Source of the DNA: Boswellia sacra
Lineage: Eukaryota; Streptophyta; Magnoliopsida; Sapindales; Burseraceae
Direction of reading: 5' to 3'
NCBI GenBank assembly: GCA_013180625.2
Contig: SNVD02013606.1
Span: 17,955-81,954 of the forward strand
Length of the DNA: 64,000 bases
Shown here one piece after another: positions 33,440 through 45,310 of this stretch; position 1 is the stretch's first letter, and each line of letters begins with the position of its first letter. Under the pieces are notes generated by a model. The model was not told where the DNA came from and searched no databases. It saw nothing but the letters and a program-made list of their open reading frames with translations. Made by a program: the position numbers and the translations under genes.

Positions 33440-34540
33440 TAATATTTCTTCATTCCCTTCCATATCTGATAAAATGATGGCTCCGCCGAACATAACCTTC
33501 GTCATAGTAAATGGAACCTCTCATTTGGGTTTAAACTTCCCTCTTGGATCAAACACAACTGGTCTCACTTGCTTGAGGACCAACTCTCCTTCTTTGAGCT
33601 TCATTGCCTTTATTCTTTTAGTAAAGGCTTGAGCAACCCGTTTCTGGTATAGCTGAATGTGATGCTTGGCCTTCATTCTCTTCTCATCAATCAAGGCCAA
33701 TTATTCATATCTATTATGAATCCACTCCTCTTCAGGAACTTCTACTTCAATCAGAACCCTCACTAATTTCATTTTTATCTCAATTGGTAGGACTGCTTCT
33801 GAACCATATACCAACGAGAATGGCGTCATGCCAGTTGAACTTCTAGGTGCCGTTCTATAACCCCCATAACATAAATGGCAACTTCTGTGCCCAATCTTTA
33901 TATGTCTATACCACCTTGGCCAACATCATCTTGATATTCTTATTAGCCGATTCTATTGTCCCATTGGCTTATGGCCGGTATGGAGACGACTTATGGTGTT
34001 CAATTCTGTACTTCTCAAACAAAGCCCTAGTCTCGACCTGAAGGTGAACCCCATTGTCAGTCACGATATGGTGTGGTACCTTGAATCTACATATGATGTT
34101 CTTCTCAATGAACTTTGCCATTTGCTATGCCCCAAACTTAGTATAGGACTCTGATTCTATCCATTTGGTGAAGTAGTCGTTTGCCACCACCATATACCGA
34201 TTTCCATTAGAGGCTAATGGCCTTATTTCACTTATAATATCGATGCGCCATACAGCAAAGGGCCATAGTGCAGTCATTCCTTGTAGTTCCAAGGGTTGTT
34301 GATGGATCAACTTTCCATTAATCTGGCACTGGTAACACTTGTTCACAAATCAGACACAGTCTATCTCTACAGTTAGCGAGTAGAATCCTTGCCTCATGAT
34401 CTTCCTTGCAAGCACTAGCCTATTCATGCGTGGCCTACATACACCACTATGGATTTCTTCCATGAACCTCCTTGCTTCCTTCTTATCCACACACCTCAGT
34501 TGCATCCCTTCCGGAATTCTCTTGTACATCATCCCCTGAT
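33440..34540 (-). pseudogene. integrase of element B
   Basis: Minus-strand pieces in order: a zinc-binding N-terminal domain (LRCVDKKEARRFMEEIHSGVC..YQCQ, 34500-34330) in which the second His region has become RPRMN; the catalytic core with WRIDIISEIRPLASNGNRYMVV (34290-34190), HHIVTDNGVH (about 34065-34036) and ANGTIESANK (about 33970-33940), giving the D, D and E positions; and a C-terminal part LKEGELVLKQVRPVVFDPRGKFKPK..GGAIILSDMEG (33610-33460). Stops occur at 34345, 34130, 33985 and elsewhere. The protein would insert the DNA copy; C-terminal order and motifs fit the Tat lineage. Confidence 0.85.
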
Positions 34541-34869
34541 GACAAGTAAATTATTGGACTAGCTTACGTAACATGGCCCTATCCTTCTTGCTCAACTCCT
34601 CAGGTAAACTCCTATCTTTTAGATATTGCTTTAAGTCATAGAACCATGCCTTCTCATCCACCTTCATTTCTGTTACATAAGGCTCTATGTAACAGGACCT
34701 TATGCTCGTGATATCACGATTGGTCTCACTAATAATTCTCGTGTGCTTACCCGTACTGATGCTAACGAAGCTAATGCATTGACCATCTGATTCTCACTTC
34801 TAGAAAGATGGGTGAAGGTGCATTGCTTGAACCTTTCGCTCAACTTTCTGATGTGTCCAAGGTAGGGCT

Positions 34870-35245
34870 TTAGCTTTCATTCTCGTAAATCCCAATCTTC
34901 GTTGGGTTGAGAGATGACTAACTTGGAATCTCCCAACACTTCTACTTCATCAATACCCATGGCAATCACAATTTCTAAACCAAGGGCACATGCTTCATAC
35001 TCGACCATATTATTGGTGATTTTTAACTGCAACTTGTTGGCGAATGGGATGACTTCTTCAGTTGGTGGTACTAGAATAACTCTTATTCCAAAACTGTTAC
35101 GATTAACATCTCCATCAAAGAACATTCTCCATCCTACTACCGAGATTACCCCCAGATGTTCATCTGGGAATTCCAACTCCCATGGTTCATTGTCATCGAT
35201 CGGGTTCATGGCTAAGAATTCTGCTACTATTCTTCCTTTCACCAC
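34870..35245 (-). pseudogene. second (archaeal-type) RNase H of element B
   Basis: Frame with GWRMFFDGDVNRNSFGIRVIL, NMVEYEACALGLEIVIAMGID and VEVLGDSKLVISQ: the FDG aspartate, the VEYEA glutamate and the GDS aspartate of an RNase H fold are all present. An extra RNase H between the retroviral-type RNase H and integrase is a hallmark of Tat-lineage Ty3/gypsy elements. The leading MVKGRIVAEFLAMNP links it to the preceding domain. This is the best preserved part of pol in B; it ends at a stop near 34877. A degraded linker of about 330 bp (34541-34870) leads to integrase. Confidence 0.85.
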
Positions 35246-35281
35246 CTTATTGGTAACATATTCAATGTCAAATTCTGATAA

Positions 35282-36700
35282 CTATACCAGCCAACTTGCT
35301 AGCTTTCCCACCAATGCTGGTACCTCATAAAGATACTTCATTGGATCCTCCTTCGAGATAGCCTTAATTTTGTAAGACTGAAAATAGTGCCTCAATTTCT
35401 TTAGGAGCCAAAACATGACTAAACAGGTTTTCTCCACGTAGCTATACTTTGTCTCATATGGTAGTAGCTTCTTGCTAAGATAATAGATAGCATGCTCTAC
35501 ATCCTTCTCATTTTGTGCTAGCATAGCACCGATAGCCTTCTCCTCAAGAGCTAAGTAGAGAATTAAATCTTCCCAGGTTTTGGTGACCTCAAAACTGGTG
35601 GGTTCGGCAAGTACTTCTAATTCTTTCGAATGCTTCTTGGCACTGATCATTCCAATCTACTGACTGACTCTTCTTCAAAACCCTAAATATCAGTGCACAA
35701 ATGATTGTTAGCTTAGTGATGAATTGACTGATGTACTGGACCTTCCCTAGAAACCCTCAAACTTCTTTTTTGGTCTTAGGTGACAACATCTCCGTAATGG
35801 CATTCACCTTGTCTGGATCTACTTATATCCTTTTCTTGCTGACTATGAACCTCATCAACTTCCCCAAGGTAACTCCGAAGACACACTTTTTCGGATTTAG
35901 CCGTAGCTTGTGTTTCTTCACCCTTTCTAGAAATCTGTCTAAGGCTTCAAAGTGAACCTCTTAGGTCTCAGACTTTACCATCATGTCATCTACATAAACT
36001 TCTATTCCTTATGCATCATATCGTGAAATAGCGTTATTACCATTCATTGGTAAGTTGCCCTTGCATTCTTCAAACTGAAGGGCATCACCTTATAGCAATA
36101 AGTTTCCCATTCTATAATGAAGGCTATCTTTATCTTGTCTTTCTTGGCCATCATTATCTGATTGTATCCAGAAAACCCATCTACAAAAGAGAACATCACA
36201 CTACGAGTAGCGCTATCTACTAACACATCGATATGAGGCAAAAGAAAATCATCCTTTAGTGAGGCCTTGCTCAAGTCTCGATAAGCCACGCACATTTGGA
36301 ACCGTCCATCCTTCTTTGGTACTGGCACAATGTTGGCTAACCCTTTTGGATACTTCACCACTTGTAGAAACTTGGCTTCAATTTGTTTAGAGACTTCCTC
36401 TTTGATTTTTTGAGCCCACTATGGCCTCATTCTTTTTAGCTTATGCTTAACCGGTTTCACATGCGGATAAGTCAAAATTTTATGCTCAGCGATGCTTCTG
36501 TCGACTTCGGGCATGTCGTCATAGAACCAAGCAAAGACTTCTTCATGTTTCTTTAATAATTTTTCAAATTTCTCTCTCTCTTTAGGAGTTGTATCAAGTG
36601 CAATACATATGTTCTTAGGTTTTTCGATTGTACCAAGATTAATGTCATGAGTTTGAATGGTATGGATTTCAAATATGCTAATGAAATACAAATTATGTGC
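35282..36700 (-). pseudogene. reverse transcriptase and RNase H of element B
   Basis: The RT begins with ALDTTPKEREKFEKLLKKHEEVFAW and VKPVKHKLKRMRP (36691-36420). It continues with IVPVPKKDGRFQMCVAYRDLSKAS, LPHIDVLVDSATRSVMFSFVDGFSGYNQI, ETYCYKVMPFSLKNARATYQ (36361-36044) and the active site YVDD at 35984-35995. The retroviral-type RNase H follows as LYLALEEKAIGAMLAQ..AIYYLSKKLLPYETKYSYVEK..RHYFQSYKI (35650-35282). Stops interrupt at 36418, around 36010-35960 and at 35655. In FSFVDGFSGYNQI the catalytic Asp is retained. Lineage signature phrases (DGFSGYNQI, MPFSLKNA) fit Tat. Confidence 0.88.
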
Positions 36701-37440
36701 ATAATGCCATTAGGAAAGACATCAAACGAGTAAGCAAAATTATTCTTCATTGCATTAAACTTTGAAACATAAACAATGTCATCTTCTTCGAAGAGGTTGG
36801 GTACAAACATATGTTTATAAGGTACACTTTTAATTCCTTCCTAGATGAAAGCAGTTAGGTCTAGGGACAAGTCCATTGGTAGTGCTGGTTCATTAGGCTT
36901 CTCCTCTTTGATGGTCATCTTCCCTATCTTTCCCATCAAGTCATCCCTCTTGGAGACTCTAGCCTAAAGGATATCTTTGAAGATCTCAAATTTGGGCTTC
37001 AGCATTCCCTTGAAACCCATTTTACATACTTCGTATCTTGGACCTTGACAAATTTGATGAATTTCCCTTTCTTGGGATCAACATCTTCTTCCTCCCCTTC
37101 AGATTCATAGCCTAGCACTCTTTTAGAGGTCTAACCTTTGAAGTCTAGAAAAGATGGTAGGCCGCGTCCATTTCTCCCAAGTTCGGCTTTTGGGATGTAC
37201 CCTTGTTTTTTCATTATTCCAACAATGATTGGGCTGACTTTGCCAATCATGGCTTCTTGAAAGCCAGCCATGTAAGGTATTTCTCCAACCTTCACACTTG
37301 AAGCAGCTGGTGCAATTGTTCAGGCTCCATGAATGGTTATGATCTCCCCATTCATATTGAATCGTATTTTCTGATGCAAGGTGGAAGGAACTCCTCCTAG
37401 CGGATGGAACCATGCTCGTCTCAACAAAGCAGCGAACGTG
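36701..37440 (-). pseudogene. protease-RT spacer of element B
   Basis: Minus-strand pieces encode FIILDI..LLRRAWFHPLGGVPSTLHQKIRF, a MKKQGYIPKAELGRNGRGLPSFLDF segment (a G-patch-like GY.P...LG), acidic EGEEEDVDPKKGKF and EGIKSVPYKHMFVPNLFEEDDI. The same order is at 53605-54260 in E. Frameshifts and stops are frequent. Confidence 0.7.
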
Positions 37441-37495
37441 ATTAGAATGTCAAGGATTATGAATTCTGTCATCACTTCAATCAGCCCAGTCTTCA

Positions 37496-37700
37496 CTAAA
37501 GCTTTGAAATCCCAATAGCACTCTTCTTCAAGTCATCATAAGCCTTGATCACCATCTCACAAGGCTTAACCTCATCTTCACTGACTCCATATTTGTGTAA
37601 TATCTTTATAGGCATAATATTGATGGCGGACCCATCATCCACCATGATACAAGGGGACGTCTCCCCACCAATCTCTGCGATGATGAACAATGGCTTGTTA
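37496..37700 (-). pseudogene. aspartic protease of element B
   Basis: MFIIAEIGGETSPCIMVDDGSAINIMPIKILHKYGVSEDEVKPCEMVIKAYDDLKKSAIGI. The V-D-D-G-S-A motif (residues 17-22) holds the catalytic Asp and the flap-side order is normal for Tat proteases. It would cut the Gag-Pol precursor. The frame is open for 64 codons, but is separated by a shift from the gag side and by a stop from the spacer. Confidence 0.85.
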
Positions 37701-38900
37701 TGGTTTCCCCTTTCGAATGGTATATCTTCATTCTTAAGGTGATTTCCCCTTTTTCTCTTACCCTTTTGGGTGTTCCTCCAGTCAAGGCGGTCAGCATTTC
37801 ACTAATAGTGGTAGCCATTGATATCTTTACCTCTGCCAAGGCCTTTTCCATGGCTTCTCTATGCTTTTTGGGATGATATAACTAGATCCCAAATGCTAGC
37901 ATTTGCTTGAGTTTTCTTTAATTGTTTGATCACTTGATCCTCTTCTGCTTTAGCTTCTTCATTGGTAACTTTTTTACCCTTCTCAACTATCTTTTTAGTT
38001 GGTTCCTCCTTTTCCTTCTCATGGTAAAATCTGCCACTCTTGTCACTCCTTAGACATTCTCTCTCTCCCCCCTAAGTGTTTCTCCCTCATGTGTTTCTTC
38101 CTCAATTTTCATCTCTTCTTTATCATCGCTACTAAAGTCAGCCTAAAATTTTGGAAGGGTTTTGGCTTGAGGGATGTCATCCCAAATTCCTATGACTCTT
38201 ACTTCCTTACACCTTCTAGGCAAGCTCTCTCTCCTCACAAGACTCTCAACTCACTTCCCTTTCCTTGATCCACTACCCTTCTTCACCTTAAGCCTCCTAG
38301 GTGGTGGGCCTTTACTAGGCCCTTTTCTAGCCATCCATTTCTTCGCAAATGAGCTTGATGGTGTAGGCTTCTTCTTGATGGGTGTCACCTCAACTTCTTC
38401 TTCTTCTTCTTCTTCTTCTTGGGCTCCTATTCTTCTTGGTCACTAAGATTCACAAGTTTGGGTTCTGAGCATTGCTTGACCCCTTTCAATGCAATGTTGG
38501 CCCATTCGCCTTTGTTGGTATGATCTCCTTGGATTATTCTTCTTTGGGCTCTTTGCTTTTGGGCTTCTTCATTGAGATTGCCTTTCTAGCGGTTTGTTCT
38601 AGCTTGGACTTCTTCCTTCTCTTGGCTCTCTTGGCCCTGCTCGATCTACACTTCTCGAAGGAATTCATGACTTGCTCCTCAGTTAAGCCCGATCTAATCA
38701 TGTTGGTTGATGGAGAAGGCAACTTGTTATAGTTAGGTAATGGATTGCTCTTTGTATTAGGCATATATGCCCTTAGGTTGAGAATTTGGCCCTTGTCAAT
38801 TAAATCTTAGATCTCATGGCGAAGGCGAGTGCAATCATCAGTCTTGTGACCAGTCACTTGATGGATTTCACATTTCTCATGGTGCCTCCAATTCCTTGGT
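37701..38900 (-). pseudogene. gag C-terminal / pre-protease region of element B
   Basis: Order on the minus strand: knuckle CEIHQVTGHKTDDC (about 38885-38840, C-x2-H-x4-H-x4-C intact), DKGQILNL, MPNTKSNPLPNYNKLPSPSTNMIRSGLTEEQVMNSFEK (38764-38640), and a Glu/Lys-rich linker with a (ttc)n run at 38391-38430. Then come KQLKKTQANASIWDLVISSQK (37930-37870) and MEKALAEVKISMATTISEMLTALTGG (37851-37780). Many frameshifts. The middle part has no recognised domain in the family. Confidence 0.7.
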
Positions 38901-39912
38901 AGTGGGTTTGGAAGCTCTCTTGGCAGCAATGGTTGCAAGATCCCTTCAGCTCTCATGTTGCAAAGATTTTGAAAAGTGGCCTTCCCAAACGACTAATCTT
39001 CTTTGTGGAGTAATTGCTTTAACTTCTACATGTTTTGTTCTAGGGCCGCTAGGTTGGTGATACTGCCCTTAATTTCTTCGAGGGTAGCCATGAGTGCTTC
39101 TCTTCTGTCTAGCCTCTAATTCTTCTATTTGGATTCCTAAGTCATACAAATCATCAAATGTTTTGATAGGAAAACCTGCTAGTCTATCACTGATGAAAGC
39201 ATAGGCTCCATTGATCACCATCTGAACCTAGTCCTTCTCTACGTGCCTTGTGGCCATCTTCGTAGCTTTGGCCCTCCAACAAACTAAGTACTCTAAAAAG
39301 GCCTCGCTGGGCTTTTGTCTCATCGCCTCCAAATCCCTTAACGTTACCCCTAGTTGGGTATTGTGGCGATACTGTTCCATGGACTGTTGAGAAAGTTCCT
39401 CCTAATCTTCTTGAACTCTTTTTGGGAGATCATGATAGCATGCTGCCGCATCATTTTCTAAGGATAGCATGAAGTATTTCAAAATGTGCTCCTTTATCAA
39501 AGAAGTAGTAGCCATGATGGTTGCATACTGCCTCAAATATGTTTTATGATTCCCCTCTGCATTGAACTCAGGCAAGTCTGGTTGATGAAACTTTGGAGGC
39601 AACTCTTGGTCCCTCATAAGTAAGATGTTGTCTAGGTCTTCGACCCCTTTTAGTCCCTTCTTATTCAAAAAGGATTGGACTTTTTCCATGTCCTTGGCCA
39701 AGCTTGACCAATTTAGGTTCTTCATGGTTGATTGGGCTCTTCCCCCTATTGTTGCCTTGACATCACCATTACCCTCGGGTGGAGATTGGTTCATGTCGTT
39801 GGGCCCATTCCGTAAGGCTTTAATGAGTTGGGCCACTTGCTATTGAAGCGTGGTGATATCAGCCCTCACTTCAGCCATTTCAGCATTGTTGTTATTTGGT
39901 GCAGCCATCTCG
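38901..39912 (-). pseudogene. gag N-terminal and capsid region of element B
   Basis: The frame at 39836-39402 carries MAQLIKALRNGPNDMNQSPPEGN, SFLNKKGLKGVEDLDNILLM, PPKFHQPDLPEFNAEGNHKTYLRQYATIM and YFMLSLENDAAACYHDLPKRVQED, where a W-to-stop change ends it. It continues to QQSMEQYRHNTQLGVTLRDLEAMRQKPSEAFLEYLVCWRAKATKM and FISDRLAGFPIKTFDDLYDLGIQIEELEARQKR. The start is near 39905 (MAAPNNNNAEMAEV). It is parallel to the gag of A and E. Confidence 0.85.
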
Positions 39913-40610
39913 TCAATTGATTCTTCTTGCCTTGTCAAATGACCACCTCGTCTAACCCAAGCTATGATGGGTGCAAAACAAATGTGTTAATGCCATGCAT
40001 GCATGCATGTATGCATGACATGATGCATGCTCATACAAGGACATAGACATGCTTTCAGCTTTCCAGTCTTATTCCTCCCACACACGTGAGGTTGAGTCTC
40101 TTTTCCAAGGATTTTAGGCTTCATTCCCAAGACATCATCATGGGTTGTGGGAATGCGAGATTCTCTCTCCTAATTCTAACATTCATGGTGATGTTGGGTT
40201 CTTTATGATTATCATAACATGGTTTTCAAAACGTCATGATAACCTGAACTCATGGCATATGTTCCCATTTTTGTTCTTATAGGTGACTTGACATGTTAGT
40301 TGATGTTATTCTAATTATAGGGAATTTACATCCACAGACTTGCATTTCAACATAGGTTTTGGATATTCATCCTATTGAAAATTTTTGAAGTCATCTATAT
40401 GGGCTTGAGTCTCAAGGGTCCAATGGTCTAGGCTTCTTCGAGCGAGAGATGCCCTGTTGGACTGGTCTCTTTTATACCAATTTAATGGTACGTGCTTAAA
40501 GGTGGTGACACCAGCATAAGTCATCTAGGGGTTGAATGAGCCAAAGACTTCTCATACCAATGCCAAGCGGTATTAGGATTTGGTATTCCAATCGAAATCA
40601 ACTTGTCTTA
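39913..40610 (-). other. leader of element B
   Basis: Non-coding; (CATG)n patch at 39990-40020. Homologous to the other leaders. Confidence 0.7.
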
Positions 40611-40628
40611 TCCCCAATAGAGTTGCCA
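40611..40628 (-). promoter_or_regulatory. primer-binding site of element B
   Basis: Minus strand TGGCAACTCTATTGGGGA, about three changes from the copy at 10950. Confidence 0.75.
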
Positions 40629-42672
40629 CTATAAGCGAGGCTTTTATCCCGCCAGAGCGTTTGCAACCATAACACTGTGAAAGCCTCTTTCGAGACTTAA
40701 GGGAACACAAACGAGCCATGGGCACGTTTGGAGAAGGGAGTCGCCACCTAATTATTCAATTGGTCGAGACCTAAACTACCCTCATCCCTTTAGAGATGGG
40801 TTTGAGAAGTTAGGTACAGGTCTTTTGACCAGTCCAGATGTAAATTCGATCTCAACTTGGGAAATACCAAATAAGAATATCTCGTATTGTTACTTAGTCT
40901 ACTTAAATGATTCATTTTATGCACACATTCTCATTTTTATCTTTATTAAACATGTTAAGTGATTGTTTAATCAAAATAGTTGTATATTTATACAAAGAAA
41001 GAGGGAGGAGAATATATTACATTTTCGTCATACATGGGGGAAGGGGATAGGATAGCAACAATTGTTATTCAACAATAAAGTAAACACATCATATATCTCA
41101 TCCATACATACAATCTATTCGACATTCATGTTTATCATAAATTTAACATAAGCATTCAAGTTGAGGCTTGGTAGAAAATGGAGTCCTCACCATCATTTGT
41201 AAGTCTATTCAATGTCTATCAAGTCTTTACATACACATTTATGTTGTTCAAATATTCATTCTAAGTGATGATCCCTCACCATCAATGTGAGTCCACCAGC
41301 ACTTCATGGCATCTTACAATTATACTTCTGGTCATGGGATATTCATATATAAACAAATCATTTATCAAATAAAGCCATAATCTAATATCATGGCATTCTA
41401 GCATAGATTTGATAAATTCTGTCATGGTATTCTACCTATTGCTATTCTAGCATAATTCACATCAATTTATTAAGAATCATGGCATTGCTACCTTAAACAT
41501 AGCATTTCTGGCGTAATTCAAACAATTGAAATCAATCATGGCTATTCTAGCTCAAACATGACATTCAAGGATAAAATGGTAATTCTACCTATTCTATACT
41601 ATTTCCTAGCATACATCAAAGCAAATATAAACTCTCCCTAGCATGATTTTAATCATTTTCTCCTAAGCATATTTCTAAGCATTCGTAAAGAAATTAAATT
41701 CTTAAGTATGATTCTAAAAAAGAAAAGTTTGCAGACTTATCTTGACATGCTTATCTATCTTGCAAAATAAAAGGGGTTAGAATAATTCATAATAACCCTA
41801 AACATACTCCTAAGCATAAAATAAAAGCCTATACATGTTTATTCTAAGCAAGAAAAATAAAAGAGAAAATATGAGGGTGGAGAGAATTCTGCTCTCAAGA
41901 CTTACCATTTCCGAGTTTAGAGCAATATAACGCCTAAAAAATTATATCGAAAAAGACTTCTCAACTTCCTAAGCATGTCTTCAAGAGGGAAAAAGATGAT
42001 TGTATTCGACAATCAATGTGTATTGTAAAGTGAGAGGAGGAGGGTTTATATCGGAGAGGGGTAAAGATGATAAAGGAAATTTCTTAAGCCAATTTTTGAA
42101 TGTAAATCAAAGAGCGACAGGGGGCCATCTTCAAATAGCGGGGCAGCCATTTAATGGATGCCCCACAATTATCCAATAGCCAGGTGGCTGTCTAATGGCC
42201 AGCCAGCCAATTTTCTTTTGGCCCCTTCCTTTTTTTATCATCCTTCGATGCAGCCCCTTCAAACCTTTACTCCTTCGATCACATATAACTTTTGAAATTC
42301 AATCCTGATTCATGATCTGTAAATTTCTATGAAAACTAGGCATCCGTAGCTTTCCAATAGTATATGGTTATCACCAGATTCCTCCTGGATTAATTTCTAT
42401 TGATTTTTCAAAGTCATGTATCAGTTTTTCAAACTCTTCATCAACTTCTTTTCACCCTTCTCTTTGTTGACCCAGGTATGGCAGCCCAAGAGGGGGGGTG
42501 AATTGGGTTTTTATTTATCAGTACAGATTTAGAAAACTTTTCTTGAAAGGTCAAAATTATTTAACTCTTTCTTTGAGAATAAAGGTGAAGAAGATGAAAA
42601 TAGAATGCAATCAAGAGAATAGCAATAAAGAACAATCACAAGTGCAAGTAATGTAAAGAGATAGGGATAGAG

Positions 42673-42710
42673 CTGTCTCTTATACACATCTAGATGTGTA
42701 TAAGAGACAG
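42673..42710. other. Nextera mate-pair junction adapter (assembly contaminant)
   Basis: CTGTCTCTTATACACATCT followed at once by its reverse complement AGATGTGTATAAGAGACAG: two Tn5 mosaic ends back to back, a perfect 38-base palindrome. This is the known junction formed in Nextera mate-pair libraries. It is not plant sequence; the bases on its two sides may not be adjacent in the genome. Confidence 0.95.
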
Positions 42711-42769
42711 ACCTTGCCTACGTCCACGGGCTCCTAACTCCACAAGCTAAGCTTTCCACTAAGTTGTAG

Positions 42770-43110
42770 AAATCTTTACAACTTGCTTGATGAACAACCT
42801 CACCAAGACTTTTTCTTCCAACTCTTGATAACACCACACCAAGAGTTCTTCTTGATGAACAACCTCACCAATGCAACTTCCTTCAACCCTTGATAACACC
42901 ACACCAAGAGTTCTTCTTGATGAACAACCTCACCAAGGCAACTTCTTTAAACCCTTGATAACACCACACCAAGAGTTCTTCTTGATGAACAACCTCACCA
43001 AGGAATCTTCAACCCTTGATAACACCACACCAAGAGTTCTTCTCGATGAACAACCTCACCAAGGTAACTTTCCTCAACTCTTGATAACAACACACTAAGA
43101 GTTCTCTCAA
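42770..43110. repeat. minisatellite of about 60-65 bp in the solo LTR
   Basis: Five to six units of 'cttgataacaccacaccaag' + 'agttcttcttgatgaacaac' + 'ctcaccaaggcaactt'. The frame at 42871-43098 is repeat-driven, not a gene. Confidence 0.85.
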
Positions 43111-44417
43111 GGATAACTTTTTATCCTTTACAAGAAGATCTCACTCTCACCACAATACAACAACAAGGATAATTTTTACAACAAAAGTACAACTCTCTTT
43201 AAAGAGTAGATAAAGAATATAAAAGCTCTCTAGACTTGATATTTTTCTTATTTTTTGCTTGATAGATGCTTCTCTTGCTCTTGCTGAATGCATGGGGGAA
43301 GGGCTCCTTTTATAGGCAAATGAGATGAACTTAATCAAGTGAAGACACCAACTCTAAATTTTCTGCCCACCATAAAAACCGAAATCTTGTCTGCCATTTT
43401 TGTCAATGTTCTGTTTGAAATTTGAAAATCTACAAAACATAAAAGATCTGCAAAATTGAATAAGATTTCCAACACATCAAGAAGCAAGTCATTTGGATAT
43501 CTGTAGCTCAAGATATGGCCAAAACACCATTCGGTGCTCATGTGACTTGATTTTTCTTCCTTGTGTTAGTCCACCGAATTGCATGTTAATTCTGTCAGCC
43601 TTCCGTTTGAAATTTGAATTTCCTTAAAACATAAAAGATCTGCATATTTGAATAAGATTTCCAAAACATTAGGAATAAAAGTACTTGGATATCTCTATCT
43701 TAAGATATGGATAAAACATTATTCGGTGCTCATATGAGTTGATTTTTCTTCTCTGTGTCAGTCCACCGAATTGCATGTCAATTATGTTAGCCTTTCATTT
43801 GAAATTTGAATTTCTTCAAAACATATGAAATGTGCCTCATTAAGTCATCTTTCTAATGCTTTAAGAATCAAGTTATGTTGATTTTTCTAGCTCAAGATAT
43901 GTCCAAAAGAGTATTTGGTGCTCATGTCAGCTGCTTCCATTTGTCTTTCAAATTGCATGATGATTTGGACAACCTGGCACTTGAAATTTAAATTTCTTTA
44001 AAACATATGAAATGTTATAAATTGAGTAAGCTTTCCAAAGGCTTAATAAATACATCATTTGGACATTTGTAGAGAAATATATGATCAATTGATTGAACAT
44101 TGCTCATGTGTCACATTCCTTGAATCAAACATTGTTCTTAAACTTTGGTGCCTTTAACATGTAGTCTTCTCCTTAGTTTCAACACTTCATTTTAATAAGC
44201 CTCTTCTTGATTTTACAATTATTTCAATGATCTTACTCTTGCACACAAATAAACATGTTAGTAAATCTCAATTAATCAATGTGTATTGTTATCATCAACA
44301 TTATCATGTGGCCTTAGGGCTAACACTCTTCTTGATCTTCAAGGGCTTTTCAATTATTTTTATTGCTCGATATTCATCTTCATTCCTTAATTGAGCCTCA
44401 AAAATTTAGTGTCTACA

Positions 44418-45310
44418 CTAGGGGCAATTGCAAAGGAAATGGGCTTAACATATAGAGGAATAAAAGTAGCAGCATGATGTGCAAGTTGTCTAGATCAGCC
44501 AAGTTAGTCTCGATGAGATCTAATCGAAGTGGCATGATGTGCAAGTTAGTCTTGATGAGACCTAATCAAAGCAGCATAATGAGCAAGTTGGTCTTGATGA
44601 GACCCAATTGAAGTGACACGATATGCAAGTTGCTCTCGATGAGACCCAATCCAAGTGGCACGATGTTGCAAGTCGATCTCGATGAGACCCAATCGAAGTA
44701 GCACAATGTGCAAGTCAGTCTGGATAAGACCCAATCAAAGTAGTATGATGTGCAAATTAATCTTAATGAGACCCAATTGAAATAGCACGATATGCAAGCT
44801 GCCTGGATCAGGCTCCTCAATTAGCGTGATTTGTAAGCTGCTTAGTTGAGGCTCTTATAGTTAGCACGATGTGTCGGCTGCTTGGATAGGCTTCTCAGTC
44901 AACATGATGTGTAAGTTACTTGGATGAGGCTTCTCCTTTTAGAATGATATGCAAGTTGCTTAGATCAAGCTCCTTAGCTCAGCACGATGTGTAAGCTACA
45001 TAGATTAGGTAACTTTAGTCTCGATGAGACTTCTCTCAAAAAGCATGATGTGCCAAGACAACTTCCTCTCAGTAAGATTTTTCTTAAGTAGCACGATATG
45101 CAAAGTCAACTCCATGTCGATGAGACTTCTTCTAAGTAGCATGATGTGCAAAGACAGTTTCCTCTCGATAAGATTTCTTTCAAGTAGCACGATGAGCAGA
45201 GTCAGCTCCATCTCTATAAGACTTCTCTTTAGTAGCACGATATGCAAAGACAACTCTATCTCGATGAGACTCAATGATCACTTGAAGTAGCATAATGTGC
45301 TAAAAGCCTG
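44418..45310 (+). repeat. tandem repeat of about 42-45 bp, C/D copy
   Basis: Continues C/D after element B: 'aaatgggcttaac' matches 17748 in element A, then some 18 units of 'agcacgatgtgcaagt..tctcgatgagac'. From 45000 the unit changes to a 'cgatgagacttctctcaa' variant. Confidence 0.85.

Larger units (their letters stand above)
42465..44325. mobile_element. solo LTR (copia-type?) with target-site duplication
   Basis: It starts TGTTGACCCAGGTATGGCAG and ends GGGCTAACA, flanked by ctctt at 42460-42464 and 44326-44330. There is no PBS, PPT or coding region, so it is a solo LTR left by LTR-LTR recombination. The 'caagagggggggtgaattgg' segment near its start is one I associate with plant copia LTRs, with moderate certainty. 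It contains a minisatellite and, at 42673-42710, an artificial adapter. Three diverged copies of a 170-180 bp segment ('accgaattgcatg', 'atttgaaatttgaa') lie at 43370-44090. Confidence 0.8.
26165..44417 (-). mobile_element. Element B: complete but decayed Tat/Ogre-like LTR retrotransposon
   Basis: On the minus strand it has a 5' LTR (44417-40630, split by a solo LTR), PBS, leader, gag, protease, RT, RNase H, a second RNase H, integrase, then an antisense gene region, tandem arrays, PPT and a 3' LTR (28067-26165). The second RNase H and antisense extra ORFs are known from the Tat lineage. Total length is 18.25 kb, about 16.4 kb without the solo LTR. The flanks (ctcac at 26160-26164, ctagg at 44418-44422) are not a convincing duplication. 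Every coding segment has stops or shifts. Confidence 0.88.
40630..44417 (-). repeat. 5' LTR of element B, split by a solo LTR
   Basis: Minus-strand start TGTAGACACTAAATTTTTGA at 44417, end ..CGCTTATA at 40630. Without the insertion it is about 1.92 kb and parallels 26165-28067. The GC-rich box is at 42115-42215. Confidence 0.85.

Noticed and set aside
42465..44325. MITE or DNA transposon
   Set aside because: No terminal inverted repeats; TG..CA ends and a 5-bp duplication fit a solo LTR.
44546..45290. Repeat-encoded ORFs resembling membrane proteins
   Set aside because: Same tandem repeat as in element A, open on both strands, so not coding.
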